DNA of 64,000 nt from Polynucleobacter sp. MWH-Braz-FAM2G (GCF_018687635.1 NZ_CP061300.1:1178001-1242000); one strand, 5' to 3'. Shown: positions 46,601 through 54,295, counted from the stretch's first letter. Notes: generated by a model not told the origin, from the letters alone. A program made the numbers and translations.

Positions 46601-46997
46601 CTTTATTACTGATTGGCAACACACCGCTCGCACCCCACCCTTCCCACTTTCTACCGGGCGATGTTCCGTCATACCAGCCTGCTGGGTAAGTTGTGCCGGT
46701 TCCAGATACTGGTTTGCCGCCACCCCACTTATAAGCAGTACCAACTGAACCTGGAGGGCTTGAATTTAATGTATTTGCATTATTGGCTACTGTTCCTGAT
46801 CCAGTTGGCGTATTAAGGTGGCCGGCGGGATTCACGCCCAAGGCTATGGTTTGATTGGCAGTTATAGTGCTGTTATGAATAATGCCGAACGATGGAAATC
46901 CTTGCGCACCTACTAGTGGACTAAACGTCAGAGCGCATAAGAAAAATGCAAGCGCCAGAGAAGATAGAGATTGAAGTTTTGAAAAAGTAGTATTCAT
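43695..46997 (-). CDS. pilY1: PilY1-type pilus tip protein (neisserial PilC beta-propeller domain)
   Basis: An 1100-residue exported protein with a signal peptide (about 1-31, cleavage near LVGAQG). The N-terminal half is Gly/Thr/Asn-rich and of no clear fold. The C-terminal half (about 580-1060) is the PilY1 beta-propeller: YVGANDGMLHAFD followed by ERWAFIPPSV, then VKDVYF and GWGGNGYYALDIT motifs. PilY1 primes pilus assembly with minor pilins, acts in adhesion and is tied to surface sensing in Pseudomonas. No von Willebrand A domain was recognised. It follows the PilX-like gene by 3 bases. Confidence 0.92.
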   Translation of the reverse strand: MNTTFSKLQSLSSLALAFFLCALTFSPLVGAQGFPSFGIIHNSTITANQTIALGVNPAGHLNTPTGSGTVANNANTLNSSPPGSVGTAYKWGGGKPVSGTGTTYPAGWYDGTSPGRKWEGWGASGVLPISNKVISGYASVDAGGISSNITVKSFVVDSTSIKSTVWISDPADPTKTPLLEVTHIYGPTSGATNANLFQALVTITNISGGTLTDVRYRRIMDWDILNNLTTNFTDMVGVAASYASTYTPKVFDACDNGGSHYSITPDPSVACQAAPLPVLANTHMDYTGIGGTVNNQQTNLGASFTFQFGDLLCNESAIFYIYYGAGATKAEITNALTTVGAGVYSLGYDPNYPSLFYGFGFKGVSGSAVAPTLPTKTASLPAGSSTRQDVWQTYAPPVLGDGTIYQALFKYQKDKQWIGEIKRYDLDATGAISANPPITAQSKLLARAASANSYSGGGRSIWTVGYDPVCMSGALPLDASYNNVTLANSTKLESLMFNCPSTSNATTTQDLINFTRGLNSSWEDNSATNAVRTSVLGDTYHSEMVMVGIPNAPWSSDVSIFGKSEAYYRYQNGYPTFISNNSSRRSQLYVGANDGMLHAFDTDLNERWAFIPPSVIPMLRNETGNKGLNAGSGTSNSIFSVDGPITVKDVYFSGQGVWKTVLMGGLGWGGNGYYALDITNPDAPAHLFTVNNDTANKVINYWDASGKKSTFAYNASCTSFDYSKLGGAWSRPVIMLLPYIEGSNNQRWVATFGGGFAGGASSTGATSASSYGSYVYVLELEPDSTQSTASCGATGSSVVTSTGGHVLAVTPVPSDNTSNIPNGVTADLTVITGDGTSLANYYGGMVYFTDLQGKLWKYNLSKQSLSDSNSGLFSLYESFLDQASLANDRLAYNQLGSTIVSGTNVSGATVNRLFNYFGSGDQIRLQRRVSTINNRIFGVMDPDFPAKTLTQTNQTVSTFTNVNTQQCSVNNSWYADVYAKTGVNPAADYQKVIGRAAVFNKYVYFTAYRPEDLSCPLYGTSRIIEVTDSCATGSAGTVIGQGLATAPIADSKGNIYVGMSNIAPGTTLPSGRDNIAKISSSNQTSTGRVKYKSWREKKVY

Positions 46998-47000
46998 AAT

Positions 47001-47630
47001 TTACGGGGTGTATTGCACCACCGCCTCCAATGCTGACCGACTTGAATTCGATTGCCAAAACTGGGTGTTAATCGCGCCACCCGTTAATGGAACGTTGTAG
47101 TTTCCTAATGCTGTAATTTTGACGGTGTAGGTAAAGGTAGAGACACCATAACCATTACTAGTGCCAACTTCAGTTCCAATGCCCAGAGAAGATGTACTAG
47201 CCAGCTTTTGGACAATGCATGATGAATAACTGGCACGCCCTGCCCTGTCTTTAAATTTAGCGCTTCGAGAATCAATCTGACCCTGTGGAATCGTATCGGC
47301 CAAAACCGTTTTACCACTCAGTGGCCCACCAGTGGATGCAAGGTCATATGCAGCACCAGCACCATTAATCCAAGACTTTCCTGCGGAGGTGGCAAACCAT
47401 TCAATCGCATTATCAAAACAGGTTTCCCCCGCTTCAATTGAAATCGGTTTATTAGCAACTGCAGACACTAGGTCAGATTGCATGGAAGCCAAATAAGAAA
47501 TACCAGCCCCCATGACCATGAGAACCAATAGCAGAATAAGCGTCACCACCAGTGCGATGCCTGATTGCTCTGGCAATGAGCCAGAGAGTTTTACTTGAGA
47601 ACGAATCACTTTATGGCACCAGGGAGACAT
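47001..47630 (-). CDS. pilX: PilX-like minor pilin
   Basis: A 209-residue protein with the PilX N-terminal form: a polar leader, then EQSGIALVVTLILLLVLMVMG (about 21-41), with a Gly before the hydrophobic helix as likely cleavage site and Ile+1 instead of Phe. It lacks the usual Glu at +5. Two Cys lie in the mature part. The ATG at 47630 overlaps the PilW gene by 20 bases and is supported by GAGGG 6 bases upstream. It belongs to the tip-priming complex with PilV, PilW and PilY1. Confidence 0.87.
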   Translation of the reverse strand: MSPWCHKVIRSQVKLSGSLPEQSGIALVVTLILLLVLMVMGAGISYLASMQSDLVSAVANKPISIEAGETCFDNAIEWFATSAGKSWINGAGAAYDLASTGGPLSGKTVLADTIPQGQIDSRSAKFKDRAGRASYSSCIVQKLASTSSLGIGTEVGTSNGYGVSTFTYTVKITALGNYNVPLTGGAINTQFWQSNSSRSALEAVVQYTP

Positions 47631-48291
47631 TTTTTGCCCTCGTGATCACAGTAAATGTTTTGCTGACAATGCGGGTCGTACCTTCTATCTTGCGCGGCGA
47701 CTGCACCAATAAGTTAGCTTGTATAGTCTGAAACTGGCCGCTATAGGTTCCACTCGATTTGGCATTAAGGCCTTGCACTGTAAAGCTACTCACCCAATCT
47801 AGGATTGGCTCACCTGAAGATCCGCCATAAACAGGAGTCGAGCTTGCCAAGTCACAAAAAGAAGATGGATTGGTGCATCTGCGCCACTCTCGCGTCAAAC
47901 GATTTCTGGTAGTTCCACCCGCAGGTGTATAGGGATTCAGATAATAACGAATCAATGCTCTATATAGAGTGCCTGAGCTATCGTAATCGTCGTAGACAAA
48001 AATAATATTGCCCGGATTTGATGCAATGATATTAATTGCTTGATTGCCTGGCATTGCATTGGTATCGTTGTAATCAAGATAGCCAGCCATGCGCACATCA
48101 GATTTGAATAAATCGATGGCTCTTAAAGCATTCCGATCTACTTCAGTCTGCGCAGTCAAGACTTGATGCTGTTGCGAAAAAAAGGAATAACCAGCATAAG
48201 TTCCCGCAATCACAATAGATGAGACTGCCAATGCTACTAGTAATTCGACTAAGGTATAGCCTGATTCAGGAAATGGATGAGAGCGCTTCAT
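47611..48291 (-). CDS. pilW: PilW-like minor pilin
   Basis: A 226-residue prepilin: leader MKRSHPFPESG, then YTLVELLVALAVSSIVIAG with Tyr+1 and Glu+5, a standard class III signal for prepilin peptidase. The globular part contains RNALRAIDLFKSDVRMAGYLDYN, the PilW pattern, and two Cys around residues 138 and 147 (RRCTNPSSFCD). It overlaps PilV by 4 bases and PilX by 20. Confidence 0.9.
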   Translation of the reverse strand: MKRSHPFPESGYTLVELLVALAVSSIVIAGTYAGYSFFSQQHQVLTAQTEVDRNALRAIDLFKSDVRMAGYLDYNDTNAMPGNQAINIIASNPGNIIFVYDDYDSSGTLYRALIRYYLNPYTPAGGTTRNRLTREWRRCTNPSSFCDLASSTPVYGGSSGEPILDWVSSFTVQGLNAKSSGTYSGQFQTIQANLLVQSPRKIEGTTRIVSKTFTVITRAKNVSLVP

Positions 48292-48773
48292 AGCTGTCTC
48301 AACTTCCGCGTGAAATAACTACTGATCGTGCCACCATTGGTAACTAAACTCACATTGACGATCAGACCAGTACCATCATTACTAACATCTACCTGCCTGA
48401 TTTCCAATCCTGATGTGGTATTGAGTGGACCGATATTAGCGTTTAAATCGTTGCACCAGAGTTGTCGAGTATCGCTAGCAGGATAGGTACAGGTGGCCAG
48501 ACTTCCTGAATACAAAGATGGCGTAACAAAAGGGTTTAAAGAATCCGTACCAGAACGCATACCCTCGGCAGCAATCGTTTCAATGATTCGGTCGGCCATC
48601 AGGTTGAGATACATTCTTTTTTCTGACTCAGCGATCACCTGCTGCGCAACGCCGAAAAAGAAATACAAACCACTAAAACCCAAAGTAAAAATTACCATAG
48701 CAACCATGGCTTCTACCAAGGTAAAGCCTCTCGATTGACTATGAGAGATTGGCTTTAGTCTTGCTCTATCCAT
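48288..48773 (-). CDS. pilV: PilV-like minor pilin
   Basis: About 161 residues. The leader (start at 48773) ends SQSRG, then FTLVEAMVAMVIFTLGFSGL with Phe+1 and Glu+5. A start 21 bases upstream is possible. The mature part has Cys residues at CTYPASDTRQLWC. Its order FimT-PilV-PilW-PilX-PilY1 is that of the minor pilin cassette of Pseudomonas and other Gammaproteobacteria and Betaproteobacteria. It overlaps the end of the FimT-like gene. Confidence 0.88.
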   Translation of the reverse strand: MDRARLKPISHSQSRGFTLVEAMVAMVIFTLGFSGLYFFFGVAQQVIAESEKRMYLNLMADRIIETIAAEGMRSGTDSLNPFVTPSLYSGSLATCTYPASDTRQLWCNDLNANIGPLNTTSGLEIRQVDVSNDGTGLIVNVSLVTNGGTISSYFTRKLRQL

Positions 48774-49315
48774 AAGCCTGTAGACTGCTGCCATTTAAAT
48801 TTCTGAACAAAGCCAGTGGTTTGGTTCACCAGTACTCGGTATGCCCCATAAGTTGCACGGTCACCATTGCGGTTGATTTCGATGTCAATAGCACTTCCGC
48901 TACCTTCCACACCAGCTAAACCATTCGTCGTAAATATTCCTCTGCCAGCTGAACAAATAGTGCTTACCATCGAAGAGCTACCCGACAGAATGTTGAAGTT
49001 AGGATCTTTACTGAGTGGATTTTCTACAATGTTGCTAGAGAAGCTGGCCGTTACTGCTGAGGTAGAGGATTGAGGAAACGAAGAAATTTGGTAGGTCAAA
49101 TTAGTGGGTGAATTACAGATCAATAACCCAGTGCCATTAATGGTACGCACGCGAGTTTTCAAGAAATCAATGTTCGACAGTAAAGCAGCGTAATCAGACT
49201 CCAATGCTCGCTTTCCGCGCCAATCTGTAATTGAAGGAGTTACAAAGGCACCTACGATCATCAAAATCGCTACAACAACAATAATTTCTAGAAAACTGAC
49301 ACCGCGCTCGTTCAT
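48755..49315 (-). CDS. fimT: FimT/GspH-like minor pilin
   Basis: A 186-residue prepilin with a very short leader: MNERG, then VSFLEIIVVVAILMIVGAFV, having Val+1 in place of Phe and Glu+5. WRGKRALESDYAALLSNIDFLKTRVRTING is spread over residues 33-62 and resembles the GspH/FimT helix. FimT proteins bind DNA during uptake in some bacteria, so a link to natural transformation is possible but not shown. It overlaps PilT by 4 bases. Confidence 0.87.
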   Translation of the reverse strand: MNERGVSFLEIIVVVAILMIVGAFVTPSITDWRGKRALESDYAALLSNIDFLKTRVRTINGTGLLICNSPTNLTYQISSFPQSSTSAVTASFSSNIVENPLSKDPNFNILSGSSSMVSTICSAGRGIFTTNGLAGVEGSGSAIDIEINRNGDRATYGAYRVLVNQTTGFVQKFKWQQSTGLWIEQD

Positions 49316-50313
49316 GTGGCTTCGATTTCTCCAGACTGCTCCAACTGTTGTAAGGATGATTCCATCGTCATCATGCCCTCCCCTCGTGCCATTTGCATCA
49401 CGCTAGGAATTTGGAATACCTTATTTTCACGAATCAAATTACGCACCGCTGGATTGCAGGTCATTACCTCAAAAGCACCAATACGACCTGGAGCTCCCTT
49501 ACGCTTGAGAAGACGCTGGGTCATAACCAAGCGCAGCGATTGTGAAAGTTGAGCTCTAACTTGATCTTGCTGCTGTGGTGGAAAGACGTCAATGATCCGG
49601 TTAATCGTATTTGGCGCGCCACTGGTATGCAAAGTGCCAAATACCAAATGCCCTGTTTCAGCAGCGGTAAGCGCTAATTGAATGGTCTCTAAATCACGTA
49701 ACTCCCCCACCAAAATGACATCAGGGTCTTCACGCAATGAGGCGCGCAACGCAGAGGCAAATGAAACTGTATCTCTCTTGACTTCACGTTGAGATACCAC
49801 GCAGTTCTGATTTTGATGAATGAACTCAATCGGATCTTCAATGGTGATGATATGTTCATAACGAGTGCGATTAATACGGTCAATCATCGCCGCCAATGTG
49901 GTGGACTTACCAGAACCCGTTGGACCAGTCACCAGAATCAGGCCGTTCTCTTGCTCAATCACATCCCTTGCTACAGGCGGCAAACCCAAAACATCAAAGG
50001 CCGGAATTTGGGTTTCAATCTTCCTCATCACTGCCGCCAAACCTCGCGAGGTTTTAAAAAGATTCACCCTGAAACGCACATCGCCAGACTCGACCGCCAA
50101 GTCAGCATCTAGGTGTTGCATAAAATCTATTTGTTGCTCTTTGGTCAGTTGCTGTTCGATAAATTCCTTCATCTCAGCCTGAGTCAATATATCCTCAGGG
50201 AAGGTTTGAATGACGCCGTCCACTCGTATAGACACGGGCTCGTTCTCATGAAAATGCAAGTCCGACAACTTATGTGAGGCAACATATTTCAACGCCTTTT
50301 CTAGCATTCCCAT
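49312..50313 (-). CDS. pilT: Pilus retraction ATPase PilT
   Basis: A 333-residue hexameric ATPase that depolymerises pili. The N-terminal PAS-like domain (about 5-95) contains SDLHFHENEP; Walker A is GPTGSGKS (130-137), the Asp box ITIEDPIEF, Walker B VILVGELRD, the His box GTLHTSGAPNTINRI, and near the C-terminus VRNLIRE, the AIRNLIRE-like element needed for retraction. This is PilT/PilU class; the missing zinc knuckle separates it from PilB. Finding it within the pilin cassette means the pili are likely retractile. Confidence 0.94.
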   Translation of the reverse strand: MGMLEKALKYVASHKLSDLHFHENEPVSIRVDGVIQTFPEDILTQAEMKEFIEQQLTKEQQIDFMQHLDADLAVESGDVRFRVNLFKTSRGLAAVMRKIETQIPAFDVLGLPPVARDVIEQENGLILVTGPTGSGKSTTLAAMIDRINRTRYEHIITIEDPIEFIHQNQNCVVSQREVKRDTVSFASALRASLREDPDVILVGELRDLETIQLALTAAETGHLVFGTLHTSGAPNTINRIIDVFPPQQQDQVRAQLSQSLRLVMTQRLLKRKGAPGRIGAFEVMTCNPAVRNLIRENKVFQIPSVMQMARGEGMMTMESSLQQLEQSGEIEAT

Positions 50314-50374
50314 GTTCTGATCCTTGTCCTTTTAATTTTCTTAAATGTTTTTAAATAACGCTTATTTTTTATTG

Positions 50375-51250
50375 TTAGTAAGTAAACCAATTAGGAGTGC
50401 CACACAACAAAATATAGCCACCCGCCAAAATTAAGAATGGTCCAAAAGGCAGCATTCTTTCTAAAGTGAGCCTTTCTTTTCTCGATAGCATCACTACAGT
50501 AATCGTCAGCAAAGCAACAACGCTGGCAATAGCAAGTATTGGCATGATTGCAGCGAAACCAAACCATGCCCCGAACACGGCCAGCAATTTAAAGTCACCC
50601 CCACCAAAGCCATCTCTTTTACGTATCAAGCGATAAAGATAATTGACTGTCCATGGCAATAAATACCCGCCACAAGCCCCCAGTAGAGATTGCATTGGGC
50701 TAACAGAAGTGAGGCCCACTAGACTTCCCAATAGACCCAGAGCGAGCGCACTATAGGTCAAATAGTTTGGCAAGTAATAAGTCTCTAAATCGATAAAAAA
50801 GAGTGCAACCAACAAAGCAAGAAAGACGCAATACAAAGGGGTTGCCCAGCTAAATCCAAGTTGGGTATAAATCCATGCAAAGCCGAAGCCAGTAAATAGC
50901 TCTACCAAAAAATAACGCATCGAAATTGGTGTCGAACAATACCGGCATCTCCCCTTTAAACGTAACCAAGAAATTAAAGGAATATTGTCTGACCAAGGAA
51001 TAGCTTGATTACAACATGGCGTCATTGAGCCAGGATGAATTAGGCAGTGAAGATTTTCTGAAATACTCCGGTGCTTACCTTGGTCATGATCACCGCTCTC
51101 ATCCGTATCCTCTCCAAATAATGCTTTAGGTAGACGGTGAATGACCACATTCAAAAAACTTCCGACAATTAATCCGAATAGCAATGCATACCAAAAGCCA
51201 ATCTGCCCTAGTGCCAATAGGTGCTGAGGTGTGTTGACGGTATCAGCCAT
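50375..51250 (-). CDS. pilD: Prepilin peptidase/N-methyltransferase
   Basis: A 291-residue A24 aspartyl protease that removes prepilin leaders and methylates the new N-terminus. The methylase-type N-terminal domain has SFLNVVIHRLP (about 31-41) and Cys pairs at 79/80 and 102/105 (CC and CRYC) for zinc. Catalytic Asp154 is in FIDLETYYLPN and Asp219 in GFGGGDFKLL. It serves the prepilins encoded around it, while the Tad locus has its own small peptidase. It lies 21 bases after the second pilin gene. Confidence 0.94.
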   Translation of the reverse strand: MADTVNTPQHLLALGQIGFWYALLFGLIVGSFLNVVIHRLPKALFGEDTDESGDHDQGKHRSISENLHCLIHPGSMTPCCNQAIPWSDNIPLISWLRLKGRCRYCSTPISMRYFLVELFTGFGFAWIYTQLGFSWATPLYCVFLALLVALFFIDLETYYLPNYLTYSALALGLLGSLVGLTSVSPMQSLLGACGGYLLPWTVNYLYRLIRKRDGFGGGDFKLLAVFGAWFGFAAIMPILAIASVVALLTITVVMLSRKERLTLERMLPFGPFLILAGGYILLCGTPNWFTY

Positions 51251-51271
51251 TTTAATTAAGCACTGTAAAAA

Positions 51272-51739
51272 CTAAAATCCAGTTTTTACATTCAATTGAT
51301 TGATGGAGTAAATGATGGTGGAATCAGTGCGCGACTGAGCATAGGCAACATAATCATTAGAATTTGAGCCTGTACAACTACCACCTGACCCCACCGTGCC
51401 CGCAGTAATATAAAAATAAAAATCATTGTCCGTGCCGACCGTAATCGGGCCCGTTGTAGGCGTAGTGGAACCCATTACATATTGATTAATACTAGCAGTC
51501 TGGTTTCCCGTGCCAGGAGTAATGTAATAACAATAATTCTCCGCAAAATAATTCTTTTCCATTAGATAGATACTCTTAAGAGTATTTTGCGCATCTGCAT
51601 TTTTTGCTGCACGAATATTGCCGGAATACATGGGCACACCTACGGCTGCCAAAATCGCAATGATGGCAATCGTAATCAATAACTCCATGAGCGTAATACC
51701 TAACTGCTCTTGATATTTGAATGGCTTTTTGCCCAGCAT
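51272..51739 (-). CDS. Type IV pilin, PilE-like (probably minor or second pilin)
   Basis: About 155 residues. The leader MLGKKPFKYQEQLG is followed by ITLMELLITIAIIAILAAVG, with Ile+1 and Glu+5. A longer frame starts inside the terminator hairpin and is rejected. KNADAQNTLKSIYLMEKNYFAENYCYY is spread over the next helix, as in PilE-type minor pilins; two Cys lie in the globular part. Because a terminator separates it from the major pilin gene upstream, its level is likely much lower. Confidence 0.9.
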   Translation of the reverse strand: MLGKKPFKYQEQLGITLMELLITIAIIAILAAVGVPMYSGNIRAAKNADAQNTLKSIYLMEKNYFAENYCYYITPGTGNQTASINQYVMGSTTPTTGPITVGTDNDFYFYITAGTVGSGGSCTGSNSNDYVAYAQSRTDSTIIYSINQLNVKTGF

Positions 51740-51753
51740 GTTTTTCTTAAATC

Positions 51754-51786
51754 CCCAAAAAAATGGCCCGTCTAAGCGGGCCATTT
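51754..51786 (-). terminator. Rho-independent terminator after the major pilin gene
   Basis: A 10-bp perfect stem (51761-51770 with 51777-51786, AAATGGCCCG) with a 6-base loop and, on the minus strand, a run of seven T after it. It lies 52 bases after the major pilin stop and just before the second pilin gene, so it should limit transcription of the rest of the operon. Confidence 0.88.
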
Positions 51787-51837
51787 AGTCTCTAAAAGCT
51801 AAACTAACTTGTTAGCCCTTAATGATATTGCTTCACC

Positions 51838-52344
51838 TTACTGAACGTTAATACACTCAGCAGCTACAGGGTAGTTTTGATTAGCACCAGATGAATCCAA
51901 CACCAAAGTTTGGATGGAAATACCAGTTGCACAACTTGCAGTAGCAGTACCACTGATGCCAAGCTCACCAGGATTAGCAGGAGGAATTGTTCCGCTAACG
52001 TTGGTTGTTGAAGAAGTGTTGTATGGGTTTTTAATAGTTGCTAAAGCGTAGGCTGTGAAATAGGTTGCGCCTGTGCTTGCATTTAATCCAGATGGGCAAG
52101 TAATAGTTGCGCCACCTGCTTTTGGATCAGCAAGAGTAGGAACTAAACCTGCAGAGCACTTAGTTGTTTCACCAGCAATAAACGTTTTAATTGAGTCGAA
52201 GTTTTGTTTTGTCGCACTAACTTTAGCGGATGCTTGATAGCCGTTGTACATTGGCACGCCAATTGCAGTCAAAATACCAATAATGGCGATCACCACCAGT
52301 AATTCAACGAGAGTAAAGCCGGATTGTTGAGTTTTAGATTTCAC
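51838..52344 (-). CDS. pilA: Type IV major pilin
   Basis: A 168-residue prepilin. Leader MKSKTQQSG, then FTLVELLVVIAIIGILTAIG with Phe+1 and Glu+5, a textbook type IVa signal. Cys63, 83, 138 and 164 can form two disulfides, the last giving the D-loop near the C-terminus. The start is GTG, with GGAGG 6 bases upstream; an ATG nearby is out of frame. First in the operon, followed by a strong terminator and preceded by a 205-base promoter region, it is probably the main filament subunit. Confidence 0.93.
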   Translation of the reverse strand: MKSKTQQSGFTLVELLVVIAIIGILTAIGVPMYNGYQASAKVSATKQNFDSIKTFIAGETTKCSAGLVPTLADPKAGGATITCPSGLNASTGATYFTAYALATIKNPYNTSSTTNVSGTIPPANPGELGISGTATASCATGISIQTLVLDSSGANQNYPVAAECINVQ

Positions 52345-52350
52345 TTGGAG

Positions 52351-52355
52351 CCTCC
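52351..52355 (-). promoter_or_regulatory. Strong ribosome binding site for the GTG start of the major pilin
   Basis: GGAGG on the minus strand, 6 bases before the GTG at 52344. It fixes this start against a nearby out-of-frame ATG. Confidence 0.8.
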
Positions 52356-52444
52356 ATGGATCACATAAATTTAAGGTTTAACTGCATTTAATGCGGTAAA
52401 TCAAACACTGTTTAGTATTTATAAACTATTCATTATCAAAACAT

Positions 52445-52462
52445 ATAGTAGATTAGTACTAT
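52445..52462. promoter_or_regulatory. Inverted repeat upstream of the major pilin, possible operator
   Basis: ATAGTA-N6-TACTAT, a 6-6-6 inverted repeat in the AT-rich 205-base gap before the major pilin gene, about 100 bases upstream of its start. No convincing sigma-54 element (TGGCAC-N5-TTGC) was seen in this gap, although many pilA genes use one. Confidence 0.3.
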
Positions 52463-52549
52463 TTTTATCAAAAATTTAAATAATGTCTTTTTTAACAACA
52501 GTTCTTCAGATTTTAGCCAAAATTTTTAAGCCAAACGCTGTTTTAGGAT

Positions 52550-53026
52550 CTACTTATTCAATTCTTTTTGAAGTAAAGCGATATTGGATTTATAAAGACC
52601 CTGCTTTTGCTGTAATGAACTCAGTTCTTTCTCCTGGGCAGCGCTCTTTTTCTTAATAGCCATAAGAGTGGCTATTTTTTCATTGGCCTTATTAAGCCTA
52701 TCTTGTTCCAGATCTATCTCTTCTTGAATAATCCGCTTTCTTTCCAACACGGCTGTTTCATAAGTGGATTTATTTTTAGCCTGCTTAGGCTCAGCCGCAG
52801 GACTTGCTGGTGCGGGGGCTGAAGCATCAGATGTAGAAGGCTTTACGGGCCTCTTCTCGGGGGGAGGCAAAACCATCTTCTTGCAATTCTTACCCTTCTC
52901 CACATTAGATAGCGTAATGACACCTGCCTGCTTATCGCAACGATATATGTCTGCCATTGATATGCTCGGGCAGACAATAAATCCAAATGCAAGTAAGGTG
53001 AAAATATTAGAAATAGAAATCTTCAT
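52550..53026 (-). CDS. Small exported coiled-coil protein with DUF4124-like N-terminus
   Basis: About 158 residues. The start at 53026 opens a signal peptide (MKISISNIFTLLAFGFIVC, cleavage near SMADI); the longer frame overlaps the upstream PilZ gene. The mature N-terminus DIYRCDKQAGVITLSNVEKGKNC resembles the DUF4124 pattern with two Cys. A Pro/Ala linker (about 57-80) leads to a charged coiled coil (about 85-158) of Glu/Lys/Gln heptads. No function is known. It lies between a PilZ gene and the pilus operon and may be an envelope partner of the pili, which is inference. Confidence 0.72.
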   Translation of the reverse strand: MKISISNIFTLLAFGFIVCPSISMADIYRCDKQAGVITLSNVEKGKNCKKMVLPPPEKRPVKPSTSDASAPAPASPAAEPKQAKNKSTYETAVLERKRIIQEEIDLEQDRLNKANEKIATLMAIKKKSAAQEKELSSLQQKQGLYKSNIALLQKELNK

Positions 53027-53054
53027 TGGTAATACAAGCCACTGAATAACAACA

Positions 53055-53366
53055 TCAAGATTTTTTATCCTTGAGTAAGGGTAGCAACTCGAGAGACAAA
53101 ATTTTTGTGGCAATGCCGTAAGACTTCTCAAACTCTTCGAGACGGACCACTTCGCCCTGACATGACATTGTCAAATCCCCGCCCGGGGAGTCCAAAGTAA
53201 CCAAAAACTCCACAATCTTCCCTGGTTCAATGGGAGACTCTACCTCCAAAAAAATACCGCTTGAGCTGATATCGCGAGTAATCCCCTTAATGCCATCAAT
53301 ATTGACCGGCAAAATAGTAACTACCCTATCGGAACCCCTAAATGGGTTTGTTTTGTCACTTGTCAT
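53055..53366 (-). CDS. PilZ domain protein, c-di-GMP-binding motifs present
   Basis: A 103-residue single-domain protein. The RxxxR motif is FRGSDR (Arg10, Arg14) and the second motif is RDISSSGIFLEV (DxSxxG), both needed for c-di-GMP binding. SYGIATKIL closes the barrel. The short form without other domains is like PilZ of the type IV pilus system, but PilZ of Pseudomonas itself lacks these motifs. It lies 28 bases before the coiled-coil protein gene and is divergent from the regulator. Confidence 0.9.
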   Translation of the reverse strand: MTSDKTNPFRGSDRVVTILPVNIDGIKGITRDISSSGIFLEVESPIEPGKIVEFLVTLDSPGGDLTMSCQGEVVRLEEFEKSYGIATKILSLELLPLLKDKKS

Positions 53367-53522
53367 GACTGATTCCCATAAAATAAATGGGCTTTAGTGG
53401 GTTTCTCATACTTTGGATTGTATTGAAGAAGTAAAAATTATCAAATAAACAACAAAAATACAGCGGTTGTTTTGAAAATGCACCAAATTAGTTCAATTAT
53501 TCTAAAAAATGCTTATAAATAT

Positions 53523-53552
53523 TTGTTACAACTAGTACAGAGATACTACAAT
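53523..53552 (+). promoter_or_regulatory. Possible promoter of the NarL-type regulator, maybe leaderless
   Basis: TTGTTA (53523-53528) and TACAAT (53547-53552) with an 18-base spacer. The -10 lies only 6 bases before the ATG at 53559, so the transcript would begin at or near the start codon. No ribosome site precedes this ATG, in keeping with a leaderless message, but the match is modest. Confidence 0.3.
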
Positions 53553-53558
53553 TAATGA

Positions 53559-54278
53559 ATGCTTATGAGTACATCTTCTAGCTCCCCTTCTGGCACTGCA
53601 CCCACTGAAAAGTCGTCCAAAGCAAAAACCATTGAGGTAATGGTGGTTGACAATCATGCAATGGTTGCCGCTGGGCTTAAGTTGTTGCTTGAAAACACTA
53701 AGTTGTTCAAGGTACCTCATATTGCAACTAGCGCCAAAGACGCCTTAGCAGCCCTGGATACCCTTAAGCCAGATTTAATTATTTTGGAACCTGACTTATT
53801 GGATGCGAATGGATTTGACTTGATACCACTATTGCTCAAGAAATCCAATAGCAAAGTAATGGTGCTTACAGCATTAAATAATCTTGATGCGCACGATCAA
53901 GCCATTGTCAAAGGTGCACGCGGTGTTTTGAAAAAAACAGACTCTCCAGAACTCCTCATAAAAGCGGCAGGAAAAATTCATGAAGGCGAGCTATGGGTTA
54001 ATCGTGAAGCAACCTCTCGTATCTTGTTGCAGATTGCTCAAGCCACTGCGAATAAAGAACTCAGTCCAGAAGAGATTAAGTTGAATTCATTGACAGCCAA
54101 AGAGACCAAGGTTTCCAAGCTATTACATGCAAATAGTGAACTCACCTTAAAAGAAATCTCAGGCCTGCTCCATATCAGTGAACATACCCTAAGAAATCAC
54201 CTATCATCGATTTATCAAAAACTAGAGGTTAAAAATAGACTTGAATTTTATGTATTTGCTAGCAAGTACCTTAAATAA
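53559..54278 (+). CDS. NarL/FixJ-type regulator with a pseudo-receiver domain (Asp to Glu)
   Basis: A 239-residue DNA-binding protein. After a Ser/Thr-rich N-tail (about 1-22), a receiver fold runs about 25-145. Its acidic pair is Asp31-Asn32 instead of Asp-Asp, and the phosphorylated Asp is replaced by Glu77 (in LIILEPDLLDANG). Thr104 and Lys125 of the switch are kept. A Glu at this place often mimics the phosphorylated state, so the protein may be always active or respond by another route. The C-terminal LuxR-type HTH (about 175-239) contains LKEISGLLHISEHTLRNHLSSIYQKL. No histidine kinase is in the window. It sits between the two pilus loci. Confidence 0.9.
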   Translation: MLMSTSSSSPSGTAPTEKSSKAKTIEVMVVDNHAMVAAGLKLLLENTKLFKVPHIATSAKDALAALDTLKPDLIILEPDLLDANGFDLIPLLLKKSNSKVMVLTALNNLDAHDQAIVKGARGVLKKTDSPELLIKAAGKIHEGELWVNREATSRILLQIAQATANKELSPEEIKLNSLTAKETKVSKLLHANSELTLKEISGLLHISEHTLRNHLSSIYQKLEVKNRLEFYVFASKYLK

Positions 54279-54295
54279 AATTTCGATCTAACGAT

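Noticed and set aside
51740..51784. Longer N-terminus of the second pilin
   Set aside because: It begins in the terminator stem and gives an odd leader; a normal leader starts at 51739.
52345..52549. Sigma-54 promoter for the major pilin
   Set aside because: Searched by eye for TGGCAC-N5-TTGC on the minus strand; no acceptable match was found.
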